From NCBI RefSeq assembly GCF_025698545.1, contig NC_068566.1, forward strand, positions 47,471,192-47,535,191: a stretch of 64,000 nt of DNA, in the 5' to 3' direction. A program made the translations under genes and the position numbers. Of this stretch, positions 10,709-23,269 are shown piece by piece (within the stretch, counting starts at the first letter, position 1; each line of letters begins with the position of its first letter). The notes under the pieces were generated by a model that was given only the letters and a program-made list of their open reading frames with translations, ran no database searches and had not been told where the DNA came from. The DNA comes from Gossypium raimondii. Its lineage: Eukaryota; Streptophyta; Magnoliopsida; Malvales; Malvaceae.

Positions 10709-12778
10709 CATGAAAAATTAAGTTGAAAATCACTCACATGCAAGAGAACTAAGCCCAACCGAATGCTCTCCTAGCCTCTAATGGAGGTTTTAGTTCATTT
10801 CAAACCAAAAATAACAAGATGATGACTTTTTTTTACTTAATTTTATGTTTTATTCATTAATTACTATTTTGCCCTTTAATATAACTCAAATTTCAATACA
10901 AATAGCCCTTAAACTATCCACTCTTAAAAACTAGGGTAAATTTGCTACTTAAATCCCTCAATTCATGATTTTATACTCATTTAATACAATTAACTAATAA
11001 CATTAAACTTTTACAGCTTTTACATTTTAGTCCTTTACTTAATTAACATAATCAAACAATAAAATTAACATACCAAATTTTTATAAGACATTACCATGAC
11101 CATCCAGATGCTAGTTAAATAATAAAATAACATACTAATCGCAGTCGAGGTCTCGAACTACAGTTCTCCGATACTACTGAAAACGGGTTGTTACACTAAA
11201 CCCTATCATTCAAACCTTAAACACTTGAGGAACAAGAAAATGGGAGGGTTTAAAATCTGAAAATAGATATTGGATGTGAGAGAATAGAGTGACATAGGTC
11301 AAAAGTGTTGGTAGGTCTATGTGGTTGCTGACACCAACAAATGGCACCATTCAATCTCAATTTATTACATTTAATGGGTTTATATGGCTGCAGGGTCCAA
11401 AAAATGCCACAGAGCAATCAAATATTAGGGGTTAGAAAAAAGGGATAATGTTAACACACACCTACACTACATCTTTTTTTAACCATGATGGCATGGGTGA
11501 TGCATGAACCATGCATAGATGGTCATATTAGTAGCTTAGATCAATCATCAATTGGATTTTTTTTGAGGGAGCTAGGGAAATGGTTTATAACATATATTAC
11601 CCTAAATGAATAATTTTATTTGTATTAAACAATTACATTGGTTGGCATATTATCTTATGTCAACTTTTGCTACCATTATCAGGAATAGAGTAATAAAATA
11701 GAATAAAAACAATTTACTATCCCTAGTCTACTTAGTGCATTGGATCTTTCATCCATGATCTAGGTAAATTTAGGATCAACAACTATATCTGCAAAGTTAA
11801 GCCCATTGTTAGGACCAACAGGTACGATAGCCAAGGAATCTTTAACAGAATCACCTCTACCTTGCCCTTTACTTTGGTTTCTACCTCGACTGTAGTCATT
11901 TGGCCCTGTCTCAATGTTTTCCTTGACCTGTTATCTTATATCATGATCCGTTCATAGATTTCTCCCTCCTTGAACTTGGCCTCTGATAATAGGTTAGGCC
12001 CACACTTTCATGTTCCTCATCTAACATTTCGAAACTAGATGATCAATCCAAGAAAATGGAGTCTCTCTTGAAAAATGTGTGTATGGTTTACCATTTTCCC
12101 TACACCATTCTATGTATATCTTAAAAAGATGCAAAAATTATCATCCTTGATCAATGCAACCTGTGGCTTATGTTGGAGACGATTTCTTCAATATGTCATG
12201 TGTTGTACAAATCTAATGGCCTAATTATGTTCCCACCCAAAACAAAACTTAATGGGTTATAGTCATCCATGTTCTCTGGATTTGCTAGAATCCCTTGGAC
12301 CATCTTGAATTGTTGTAATACTTTATCTAGCTAATGTCACTCGATGCAAGAAATGCATATAATGGGTGTGCAAATGGTAAAAACACTGCTCTTCGCATGT
12401 GCCTCTAGTAGTAGTATGGTTGCAATCTCTTCTGCTTGGTACGACATCCACAAAAAATTGTAAAGTAAATATTGAATTTAAATTCCATTATCAAGTGATA
12501 TTACTTAATGTAATTGAACTCGGCCTAGTAGAACATAATTAATCGAAACATTGGATTCCCTATCAATTGTTTCTAATATCGATGCCAAACTATCCTTCTA
12601 GTATGTCATATGGTCACATTGCTCAGACAACCAATTAAATTACAAAATGTTAGTACAAATATAAAATATTTAGAAAGTAATGGATTTTAAGGATTAGGTT
12701 CTATTTTTACCATTTAGCTAGAGGGTAATTAAGAGGTTTAAAAGGTATGGATGTAATGAGTGAAAGTCGATACTACCC
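10709..12778. other. Intergenic region with unassigned coding debris on the minus strand
   Basis: 10710-11780 shows nothing specific. From about 11780 to 12480 the minus strand has a coding feel without an open frame, including a Gly/Arg/Gln-rich patch (GPNDYSRGRNQSKGQGRGD) near 11850-11910 and an FEMLDEEHESVG-like patch near 12000-12040. These are reminiscent of LINE ORF1 or plant-mobile-domain tails, but I cannot assign them safely. Confidence 0.3.
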
Positions 12779-12994
12779 TCACAACTGTAAAATCACAAGA
12801 CAATTATTCACTTCCTTATTCCCTACACTACACCCTGTGCACAATGCCTTGTATAGGCAAGCCAAAATGGCAAAGCTCAACCATACGTAATAATGGTCTG
12901 AAAATTTTATAACAAAGAGAGGTACATGATATGAACTAAGTTGACAAACCTTTTTTTTCCATATGCACACCTTCATTTGAAGCCTTTTGAACTT
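12779..12994 (-). pseudogene. Plant mobile domain (PMD, phosphatase-7-long-form-like) fragment
   Basis: About 65 open codons on the minus strand contain SSYHVPLFVIKFSDHYYV, then WLSFAILACLYKALC and NNCLVILQLW. This matches the transposon-derived plant mobile domain, in which a conserved W-x2-A-x-LAxLYxxLC block is followed by a cysteine-containing GCLxLLQxW block. Only this core remains, with no start or downstream domain. PMD sequences are spread in plant genomes by Mutator- and gypsy-type transposons; which applies here is not visible. Confidence 0.55.
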
Positions 12995-13133
12995 GCTTGA
13001 TACAATGCCTAGAACTACCCATAGCCCCTCTACAACCCATAAATAGGAGGATAATGTGCTTCAACGCGCTCGAACCCATGTCCTCCTACATTGGCAACAA
13101 TGCTCATGCCAATCAAGTTAAGACTCAATTGAC
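12995..13133 (-). repeat. tRNA-derived SINE copy with a well-kept B box
   Basis: Inverted copy of the repeat at 3731-3870. On the minus strand it begins gtcaattgagtcttaacttg, has an A-box-like TTAACTTGATTGGCATG, and a clear B box GGTTCGAGCGC (13066-13076). It ends ggcattgtatcaa. It is better preserved than the other copy. Confidence 0.6.
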
Positions 13134-14042
13134 GTTTTTTTACATGTTTTAAAATTACGAGGTTCTGTTAAGAATTTTAAGTAAAACTCAGCATTCACTA
13201 GTGTCGACTTCAATTTATATTTACCTTAAATTTTAATAAAATTACATTATATTTTTTTTTTTTTAAATTGTTCACAACCCGACACTAAAAAATGTCAAGT
13301 TCATGGTTACATATTATCTATAGTAAACTCGACACCTATAAATATCAGATTACAATAATTATATCATAATACAGATCCTAATTTTAAGGGCGCATTGAAA
13401 ACTTGAAGGGGTTAATACGAACTCCACCAAAAGTATCCCTAAAAACACATTGTTGAAAAATAACTTTCCTACAAACTTATAATATTAAAATATTTGATGC
13501 CTATGTCAGCGGAATCAACGTTTTATCACGTTCCTTCGTTTTGTCCCCCAAAGCTTGTAAACGTGTTTCTCCGGGAAACAATGAAGAGGGGTACAAAGTA
13601 TAATTGATTTTGCCCTTGGGTTCCTAACATGTTGCTAGGGATTGCTAAGAGTTGTTTGTATTTAAATTTACCAAAATTTAAATTTATTGTTTTTAATGTA
13701 AATAACAATAGCTGACTTTCAATGTGTAATATTATTTATTTATGTGTGTAATATTTAAAAAATAACTTAAACAAATAAAATAAAGAGACGAATTTTATCT
13801 TTATGGAAATGGAATTTTCTTCTTCTTGTTTTGAAATTCAATGAAATTTTCTTGATTTGAGAATAAGGGAAAACTTTTATTTCGAGTTGTTTGAACTGAC
13901 TCATGCAAGAACTAAATTAAAGAATATTTGGTGTTTATTTTATCCCATTTTCCTGTTTTTTTATCTCAACCAGTCGAAACACGACAAAGACAGGTAACAA
14001 AACATGACAAACAGCACTCTCCCCATTGCATGTTCTCATCAC
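13134..14042. other. Intergenic region upstream of the SEO gene
   Basis: AT-rich with a poly-T run near 13251-13264. Nothing coding is convincing. The last 100-200 bp is presumably the proximal promoter of the SEO gene. Confidence 0.4.
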
Positions 14043-14050
14043 TATATAAA
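14043..14050 (+). promoter_or_regulatory. TATA box of the SEO gene
   Basis: TATATAAA lies 71 bases before the chosen start codon at 14121, a normal position for a plant core promoter with a short 5' UTR. Confidence 0.6.
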
Positions 14051-14120
14051 CCCTACAATCCTTAGTAAACACATCACACATCAAGCATCAAAAAATAGTA
14101 GTACTTTCATATATTCGACA

Positions 14121-16715
14121 ATGGCTCGCCCTACCCCAGTCTCACCCTCATCAGAAACATACCAGCAACCGATGAGGAATGAGCAATGGATGCTCAACAA
14201 TAAGATGGATGAGCAAATTCGGTTAACTCATGTCCCCGATGGTCGTGTTGTTAATGTTAAACCAATTCTTCAAGTCACTCGCAAAGTTTTGCCTCATACT
14301 ATGAATGTAAACTTTGATAACCTTTAAGATTTCATGATGTTTATATTCCAGGAAGTGGAAAGATTTTCAAGACAATGCTTTGGATTTGTTTTGTCTTGTA
14401 GGGAGGATCGGAACACATCGATGTATTCGACGATCAGACCATCTCGTCTGCCGTTAATGGCGCGCTCGATGCAGTGCACAAAATCTGCAGCGAGGTTATT
14501 CGGCTGTTTTATTTTGCTTTCTGAATCTCGATCGTTTTTGAAACCGAAAAATAACGATCGTAACATAAGTTGATGTTTTGTAGCTATCAAGCAACTATTC
14601 AGGAGGGGGGAATGATCATGCAACAACAATGGCGATCTTCAACATGCTTTCAAGCTATTCATGGGGTGCAAAAGTGGTGCTAACATTAGCAGCTTTTGCA
14701 GTGAAATTCGGGGAGTTTTGGCTGATCTCTCAGCTTTTCACTTCCAACTCATTGGCCAAATCAATGGCTCTCCTCACGCAACCCGCCATTTTAGGGAACT
14801 CCCAAACATTGAAACCCTACTTTGATGCACTCAGCAAGCTCATCAGTGCAATGATCAATGTAACCGAGTGCATTGTTGAGCTTACTGAGCTACCTTCTAA
14901 GTACATTACCATCGATGAGCCACCATTGTCGACCACCATGGCTCCCATCCGCTCTGCTACCTTCTATATCATTTCGAATGTCGTCACTTGTGCTAGGCAG
15001 ATTACAGGCCTCGTAGGGATGAGATATGAGTGAGTCATAAATTTCCTATGTGCTCAATTAGACAATATGATGACATTAAGTTTACCAACAATTAAATATT
15101 TTGTTTGAATCATTTCAGGTTCACTACATTTACTTCGGAGGCATGGGAACTATCAATCTTGGCAAATAAATTTAGCACCACACATGAAATAAATGAACAC
15201 CTTCAAATTCGATTACTTTCTTGTAAAGAGTATATGAGTGAGTCCATCCTTGACGAAAACTCTAGAAATATAAACCCTCTATATATACATTTATATAAAA
15301 ATTTAAGTATGATTGTAATGAGATGCAGATGGGAAGATGCTGATGGAAGCTTTTGAAGACTTCAAGCGTACCATTGAAACACCTCAAGTGGACAACTTGA
15401 GGATTCTCCAAAATATCTTCGGGAAGGAAGAGAACCTCTTTAATCCAGACAAGACCAAGGTCTGTTTAATTCCATGTTCCAAGTTTCAACCATGTTTTAA
15501 ATTTCATTGGATCGTATATTAACTTTGCTGGTATAATTTAACAGGTTTCTATCAATGTCTTGAGAAGAAAGCATGTTTTATTGCTTATTTCGGATCTTGA
15601 TATCTCCCAAGAGGAGATTCGGGTTCTTGAAGTTGTTTACAAAGAAAGGGTTTCATTTGGGCATAACTATGAGATCATATGGCTCCCAATTGTGGACAAA
15701 AAAGCTTGGAATGATCGTTGTCAGAATATTTCGAGCCTGCAATCAATTATGTCATGGTATACTGTGAGCCACCAATTTTCAATTAAACCAGAAGTGATTA
15801 AATACATAAGGGAAGTATGGGGTTTCGTTAAGAAACCAATTGCGGTGACACTGAATCAACGAGGAAAGGTTTTATGCCCAAATGCACTCAACATGATGTG
15901 GATGTGGGGAAATTTAGCTTTCCCATTTAGCAGTGAAAAAGAAGAAAGTACTTGGCAAGATAAAGCTTGGACATTTGAGCTTCTCGTTGGTCGCCTTGAA
16001 CCGAACTTATCTTCTTGGGTACGTGTACATAACTTTAATATGTCTGTGTATATCAATTAATATGCTTAATTTATTTATGGTTTTGTGTTGTTATAATCAG
16101 GTGAGCCAAGAGAAAGTGGTTTGTTTCTATGGTGGTGTGAAAATGGAATGGATCGAAAGTTTCACTACCGCAACAAAAGGGGTTGCAAAGGCTCTCGATA
16201 TTGGCTTAGAAATGGTTTATGTTGGGAAACAAAATGCAAGGGAACGAGTGAAAAAGATTACTAGTTTAATCATAGAGAAGCAACTTAGCCGTGCATGGCA
16301 ATATGACAATGTGTGGTGCTTTTGGAACCTATTAGAGAACATGTTGAACTCAAAAGTCCACCAAAGAAAGACCAATGCAACCGATGGCATAATGCAAGAA
16401 GTGGCAACTATGCTTGGATATGACGATAGTAAAAATGAATGGGCTGTGTTCTTCACCGGATCGGGTGAAATGGTGTGCGCCAATGGAGAGAAAGTGCTTA
16501 GCTGCATGAAGAGCTTTGATCAATGGGGAAAACTTTCCAAGCAAAGGGGTTTTATCCCAGCACTTCGTAAGCAGTTGGAACGGATTACAGAGGACCATCA
16601 TTGCACTCGCCTTCTCCTTCCGGGTAACGGTGGTAGCATTCCGAAGAGGGTGCAATGTGCTGAGTGTGGTCGTGCGATGGAGATGTATTTCTTGTATCGC
16701 TGCTGTGTTGAGTGA
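14121..16715 (+). CDS. SEO: Sieve element occlusion protein (SEO/SEOR family), seven exons, 687 aa
   Basis: SEO proteins form the P-protein filaments of phloem sieve elements that help seal wounded sieve tubes. I place the coding exons at 14121-14306, 14402-14494, 14584-15029, 15119-15237, 15329-15459, 15545-16018 and 16101-16715. All introns are GT-AG and all phases agree. The product starts MARPTPVSPSSETYQ. It has the SEO N-terminal block THVPDGRVVNVKPIL near residue 40, the central thioredoxin-like region with HVLLLISDLDISQEEI near residue 330, and the diagnostic C-terminal cysteine signature CAECGRAMEMYFLYRCC at the very end. Length fits the family (about 670-720 aa). The ATG at 14121 sits just after the TATA box and opens the family-typical N-terminus. 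No broken frame is seen, so it looks functional. Specific paralogue number unknown. Confidence 0.93.
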
Positions 16716-16924
16716 AGTAAAGAAAGGGGAAAAGGATGGTTTTGGGGAGGTAGGTTTGGTATTATGATATGATTATCATATCTAGAGTCGACGTGTTTGC
16801 TAGGTTTTCTAATAATGTTTAAGGCTCTTTTAATATCCCACACTGGTTATTGAAGAGCCTTAGCTAATTTTACCTAATTGTTTGTGTTGCATTAATAGTT
16901 TGAGTTGTAAGTCCACTTCCCTAA

Positions 16925-16931
16925 ATAAAGT
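16925..16931 (+). terminator. Probable polyadenylation signal of the SEO gene
   Basis: AATAAAG lies about 210 bases after the stop codon, followed by T-rich sequence. The position suits a plant 3' UTR. Confidence 0.4.
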
Positions 16932-16959
16932 GTTCTTTTGATTTTATGCTTTCTCTTTT

Positions 16960-17573
16960 CAATAATTAAAAACATATTAATTACATTCCATTATATTAAT
17001 AAAGCCTTCCAGTATTAAAACTGTTAAGTTTAACCATTAAACATAACGTCAATATAATAAAATAAATATAACAGAAATATTAGTTTTGAGGTTTGTGGGA
17101 AAATTTTGAACGACAGATCAAATGGACGGTTGGGTGTTTAAATAGGTAACGGATTTTTAAAAATTGGGTTATTGCCCTTTTTGCCCATTTCAGCTCTTTC
17201 CTCTTTTTCAAATAGGTCTTTATTTTAAATTAGAGTTTATTTTCTTAATTATTTTGAAATCCGGTTTCGTTTTTAAAATCCGTTTTAATTTAATTAATTA
17301 CCAAGCACCTAATATCAATTTTCACACTTAAAATTTTAATTCTGGTTATTATTTTAATATTTTATTTAATTATTAGCTGCGATCCTAATTTTGGTATCGG
17401 ACTCAAACCCTCAACTGCTAATCCGATTTTTGGGATGTTACAATTTCTATACTAACATTCAAAATTTTCTATTTTATTTATTTCTATACTTAACATTATT
17501 AAGTTTATTTCTAAAAATGATCAGAATTAGTTTTAGTAGTAGTGTTTTTATTATTGCTACTGCATCTTGCTAT
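16960..17573. other. AT-rich intergenic DNA
   Basis: Nothing recognisable between the SEO 3' end and the segmental duplication boundary. Confidence 0.5.
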
Positions 17574-18001
17574 ATGACTTAGTTAATTCATGTGTTGGAT
17601 TGATTGGTTGATTAGTGGTGGAGCTATAGGTTATGTTTGAGCTTCTAAAATGGTTGAGTTTAAGTGTCTTTCACTAAAACATTTGGACATGTCTCTTGTG
17701 TTCACTTACATCCATTAAGCTATTTTAGTTGTAATTAATAAATACATTAAATTTTTATTAGATTAAGCTAAAAAAGAGTGTAATTATCAATAATGTATGG
17801 ATGGAATAAGTTAATTGCTTACCGTTTGGATAAACTTACGAATGATGATAATGTTTACCTTTGAATTATGAACATGCCATGGAGATGTTATTAATAAAAT
17901 TGGGTTTGAAACAAGGATTGGGGCACTCAATTTTATTTCACTTTATGGGTTGATTGCCATTTTTATCCTTAATAGTTTATTGTTGATATGATCAAGTCCT
18001 T

Positions 18002-20401
18002 TGTAATAGCTAATTTTTTGCCCGGCCCGCTAAGAAAACAAACAATAAACAAAGTCCCAAATACAACAGGCCCAAACAGCCCAAATACAATTAAGCCCTA
18101 GCCCAACAAGCCCACAAAACTTAACAAGTTTTCAGCAAAAAAAATCTTAGGTGCGCCGCACCTAGGTCCACCCTCTGCCATGCCCGCATGCCTCTGACAT
18201 GCCTACTGCTACTGTCACCGTAGCCTCCTCCACGCGCACTGTTGCCTACAAGAAAAATGAAGAGCAAGAGGACAACAGCAAGAAACAATCGCAAACGACA
18301 AAAAATAAAAGTTTAAAGATTTTAAAATCGGTTATATAGGCCAAATACGAGCACTGTAACACTTCTTCTTCCTTTTTTACGAACATCAGAAATACAAGGA
18401 AAAAAGGTTACTGTTCTCCGTTTTTTTTCAATCGATTATTTTATTTTTTTATCATTTTTCTCTTTTTAAATCTATTTTTTTAAAACTAAAAAAGAAATAA
18501 AAAGGGAGAAGAAGGGTCACCTGAATCACCACAAGCCCCGTCGCCGGAAGCCCCTCCTTTGTCGCTAGAATCGGGCTAAAACGGGTGTGAGGAATCTTTT
18601 TTTCGGGTTTTCTTGGGATAAGAAGGCTTGGCATTCGAGCGCTCCGTAAAACAGGGGCTGAAACACCCTCTTGCGCAACTCCGGCCACCGGCCACGGCGG
18701 TGCTTCGGCGGCTCATGGCCAGAAACCTAAACTGGACTTTTTGGGGGGGTTGTGAGAGAGAGAGAGAGTTTCTTTTAGTTTTTTTTATTTTTTTTAGGCA
18801 GGAATGAAATTTTGAAAAAAAAAACGTGGGTTATATGAGTGCATGAAACGGCGCCGTTTTGCGCCAGTGTACATTGACATCGAAACGATGTCGTTTTACC
18901 CTTACCCTCACGCGACCCGACCCGCCAGGGGATCCGCGTGTTTTGGCTCTGAGGGGTTATTTGCGCGAGGAGTCCCTCCATTTTTTCAGCGTAGTGCAAT
19001 CCGATCCTTTTTTATTATTTTCTGATTTGGGCCGCAAACTTTGCTTCTGCTTCAATTTGGTCCATAGACCATGCGCAGATGTTGTCCCCTGAAACGGCGC
19101 CATTCAAATGGCATGGGAATATTTCCCTTTCGACCCTGTATCTCTGCGCGCGTTTAGTTCAGGCCTTGATTGTCCTTTTTATTTAAATTCTGTCATTTAA
19201 TTTTGTTTTAATTTCAGTCTGGTCCTGGGTCCATTTAATTTATTTGTTTATTATTTTTTTAAAAACAAAAACTCTTTTATTATTATTTGTTTTAAGTTTT
19301 TATTTATTTATTATTTATTGTAAACTATTATATAAATATATATCTTTTAAATTTTCATATGTATATATATATTCTTTGAAACTGTTTGTACTTATTTTTT
19401 ATATATAATATTATTTATTTTAAAATGTTTTATATTTATTTATTTTAAGTTTTCTTGTATATTGTTTATTTGAAACTTTTATTATTTATTGTTCTTATAA
19501 ATCATTCATGTTAAATTATTATTTACTTTAGATTGTTATATATATTATCTTGTTTATTTTTCTTTGGTTATTAATGTTGGTATTAAAATTAGATATATTG
19601 TGTGTTCATTACCATTGTGTGTACTATAATTTTCTTATTCGTATCCTCGTATATTTTTCATGCATTAATGTATCATTTTATTCATAAATTGTTATGCCAT
19701 GTTCCATTATCATTCAATTTCATTTCATCACTTCAAAAGTTGCGCTCGATTTGTATACCCCAATAATAAACCGGTCTATTTTATCACGAACAAAACAAAT
19801 ACACCTGGTTCAAGTGTTGCACTCGTCATCATTCAAATTCAAGAAGAGTTTTAAAATAAGGCAATGTTTTATGTTTGGAAATTCGAGAAAACGTGCCCTA
19901 ATGTGCTGGGTTTCGATTTCTCGTTCGACCAAATAGTCAAATATTCTCTTAAAATTTCAAAGTAAGGCAATATTTTGCGTTTAGAAATTCGATAAAACGT
20001 GCCCTAACGTGTTGGGTCTCGATTTCTCATTCGACCAAATAGCCAAATATCCTCTTAATTTGTAACCCATGTTATTCGAGTTTTTTAATCGTTTTTTTTA
20101 AAAACTCTTCAAAGATTTCAATCTTCGACACTAAGACACTAAATAATCAACTAGGTACCAATTTTGGGCGTTACGAGGGTGCTAATCATTCCTCGTACGT
20201 AACCGACTCCCGAACCCATATTTCTAAATTTCGTAGACCAAAATCATTTTTTTTAATAAAATCAAATTGTTTATTAAAAATAACCATTTTACGAGGTGAC
20301 CCGATCACGCCTCATAAAAAAAGGATTGGTGGCGACTCCCATATTCGTTTTTATTTTCAAAATCCAAGTCGACCCCGTTTCCAAAAAAAATGGTGTCAAC
20401 A
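18002..20401 (+). mobile_element. Solo LTR of a gypsy-type retrotransposon, 2,400 bp
   Basis: Starts TGTAATAGC at 18002 and ends GTCAACA at 20401, with TSD tcctt on both sides (17997-18001 and 20402-20406). The paralogous segment at about 26700 has the single uninterrupted site aagtccttgtttg, so the insertion and its exact limits are proven by comparison. No internal domain is present. The LTR has a GC-rich, proline-codon-like stretch near 18150-18250, a GA run at 18752-18768, palindromes near 18846-18896, and a T-rich second half. The gypsy assignment rests on its length, its ends and its resemblance to the LTR at 62145. Confidence 0.9.
18846..18896. other. Pair of palindromic motifs in the LTR
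   Basis: A perfect 14-bp palindrome AAACGGCGCCGTTT (18846-18859) and a near-palindrome AAACGATGTCGTTT (18883-18896). A half-kept copy, AAACGGCGCC, lies at 19092-19101. The same motif type recurs in the LTR at 63111-63159, so it is a conserved feature of this LTR family and probably regulatory. Confidence 0.6.
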
Positions 20402-22311
20402 TCCTTGTTTGTAGTTTTATTTGTTCAATTTGACAACATTGCTAATTATTTTTTTTATTTATTATCGATTGATAATGATGTTTTTATTTATAGACAAACT
20501 ATCTACCTAAATCCTAATTTCTTTTTTAAAGAAAATAAAAGTCCTTTTATAAGGTCATGTGATTTGATTTGAATTATAATTTAATAATTAAAATATAAAA
20601 TACGTAATATGTAATATTAGTATAAAAATAATTGTAATATTTAATTGAGAGTAGTTAAAATGTATAAATTGAGTAGGGCCAAATAAATAACTAGATTATG
20701 GAAAAAATAATTGAAGCTTGTTAAGACTTTCTCAATAAGTTTTTTAACCGTCATCTGTCAAGTAACCAGTTGGACCTCCAACAATGGTGGATATTGTCCT
20801 TAAGTCAAGCCAAATTTTATCTCCCAACTCTATCGAAAGTCCAAAAAATTTATAAAATGAGAACACTTCATAAAATTGAGTTATACATTATACACGATCA
20901 CTTACCATAGAACAAGCACGTCACTCACTTGATAGGATATAAACCCCAACCTTTAGCATATAGATCATATGTCCCACTTGATCTATAGTTTTTTTCTAGA
21001 AAATAAAGGGTTGACAGGAATGTATAAAATCCTTGCTAGTTGTAATAAAATAGTAAAATTGTTTTAATCGATGGTTAGGTATTTACTTAGGATGCAAAAC
21101 TCATTTTTAATTTTTAAGAAAATGATAGGGTGGTAGGAATGTTTAAAATCTTTTATTTTGTTTGGATTGTTATGTTTGTTCAAAGAGTTATTCTACTGTG
21201 TTTTAATCGAGTATAAATAATGATTTAAGTCCTACACACCTACCATGTAATAATTTCACACTTATATTTTAATTGGATTACTCTTCATTAAAATTTTCCA
21301 TTAAAATTTAGTTATAAATCAAGTACGAGTCATTTGAAAATCCAAACTGTAGTTGTATTGTTGACTTTGTTTTCACATACATTAAATAGAAGTTTAAAGT
21401 TTGCATTTTTTTATTGTATTTTTACATTGACGTTAGAACACTATTTTGTTTTTATTATTAAAATTTGAATATTAAAATATTCTTATAATTTATTATATTA
21501 CTATATTAATATTTAAATATTATTTCATTCTTTTATCAAATTTTGAATATCTAAATATATTTTATTAAATATGAAATTAAAAAATAAACTCGTAAAATCA
21601 CATGTAACATATATGACATTAGAGATTAGTGTATATAAAAGCATTCATTTAAAGAAACCAGTAATATATTAAAGTATTGAGTTTAAACTAACAAAATATC
21701 TTTTGTTATTCATTATTACTAAATTAGCAGTATAATACTATATTTTATTTATATTTATTTTCATATAAAATTATACATGTACTATCATTTAAATAATTCA
21801 ATTTTGAGTTACACTTTTTATTAATACAAAAGTAAGACTTACCACTAGAAAATATGTATTGCTAATAAGTAGTTAAAATTCACATAAGAATTCAAATTTC
21901 ATTATCATTTACACATTCAAATCTCCATCAAGATTTGAAGTTTTTTTTTTAATTATTATAGTATCAAGTGGAATTTAAAGGGTAGGTGGTGCCTTGGGTA
22001 AATTATGTTTTGGCTCCTCAAATGAAAAAATTATGTTAAATCACTTTCAAAATAATGTAATCATAAAATTATGTTTTAACTCTTAAAAGTTCTGACCCCT
22101 TTTTCATAACCATTTCAAAAATATTACTTTGTATTACTTACATTAAATAAAATATATTATTTAATAAATTAGAAAAATAATTAGGTAAAATCACATGACT
22201 CCAACCCCTAACTTCGTCTTTATTTCGAGAGCCACTTCCATCTTTCAATTTCACTTAAATTTGTTTATCTATTGGGAGTTTTCTTCAACCTTTTCTCTCA
22301 TTGGTTTTTAT

Positions 22312-22321
22312 TATATATAAA
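22312..22321 (+). promoter_or_regulatory. Duplicated TATA box (left copy of the ankyrin promoter)
   Basis: TATATATAAA, identical to the TATA box of the intact ankyrin gene at 28662-28671, with the same flanking sequence. Transcription from here would run into the LRR pseudogene in antisense. Confidence 0.55.
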
Positions 22322-22377
22322 GGATACTAAACCATCATGTGTGATCTTGTGGTTAATCTAGCTATTTTTATTTCAAA

Positions 22378-22476
22378 ATGAATCCTCTTATTCTATTGAA
22401 GAATGCTGCTCAAAATGGAGATGTTAACAAGTTATATCAAGCGATAGCTAAAGATTCTAATGTTTTGGAGCATTAG
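22378..22476 (+). pseudogene. Truncated 5' copy of the ankyrin-PGG gene (32 codons)
   Basis: The first 32 codons are identical in product to the intact gene at 28728 (start MNPLILLKNAAQNGDVN). The duplication breakpoint then turns the next codon into TAG at 22474-22476. Nothing of the ankyrin repeats beyond the first helix remains, so it is a broken copy. Its promoter and 5' UTR are intact. Confidence 0.9.
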
Positions 22477-23269
22477 AATATGACATATGTTAGTATGTGT
22501 TAGTATGTGATATGATTCGGAGCACTTCAAGGTGTCTTAAGTTGCCAAGCATTTTAGGAATTGGGCCAGAGAATAAGTTATCTTCCAAGGCTAGATTCTT
22601 AAGTATGGAAGCATTAGAGGTAGAGCTGGTAATGTTTCCGCTAAATTTATTTCCCCACAATACAAGATTCTCAAGTTTTGGAGCATTGGTAAGGGTGGTA
22701 GAGTACTAGTAAAATAGCATCTTTTAATATACATAGTCATTGAATACCAAATTCACAAAATATATATTACATTAAAATACATTTTAAAATAAAATTGTAA
22801 AACTTTAAATCAAATAAAAATAAAATTTTGGCATGGAAAAATGTGATCAAATCAATTAGTCCCTTTGTGATTTGTATAAACAAAAATTAAAATTAAACCA
22901 TTCCATACCAGTATTGTATTTGATTTAATGATAGAGTTGTAAGTTACTTGTAAAAATTACATGCTTTAGTATATAAATTTGTACTTCAAACTAAAATGAA
23001 CTCCTCACTATTCTTAGCCTAAGCCTTGGGTTGAATTCATCATTACTTTTAGATCTAAAATTGATTGAATATCAAATTTGTAAAATATTGTAACATTTTG
23101 AATCAAATAAAAACAAAACTTTGGCATGAAAATGTGGCAGCTAATCAATTCTAAAAATGACACTAACACTGAATACGAAATTATGAATAAAAATTAGTTA
23201 TGATTTGGGAAACAAAAATATTAAATTATTCTGTATGATTTGGTATTAGTTATTATTTTGAATAATATT

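Larger units (their letters stand above)
17574..22475 (+). repeat. Segmental duplication, left copy (interrupted by a solo LTR)
   Basis: Apart from the LTR at 18002-20401 plus one TSD, this segment matches 26279-28825 in the same orientation and order, with only scattered substitutions and small indels. Without the insertion it is about 2.50 kb. It ends inside codon 33 of the ankyrin gene copy. Left breakpoint: atgactt at 17574-17580 equals 26279-26285. Right breakpoint: catta at 22471-22475 equals 28821-28825. Confidence 0.92.

Noticed and set aside
11780-12480. Possible LINE ORF1 remnant on the minus strand
   Set aside because: Only short suggestive patches; no continuous frame, no endonuclease or reverse transcriptase nearby. 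Left unassigned.
18452-19092. Several open frames in the GC-rich part of the 18-20 kb region
   Set aside because: All fall within the solo LTR, overlap in several frames and have no family match. The frames are due to GC-rich LTR sequence, not to a gene.
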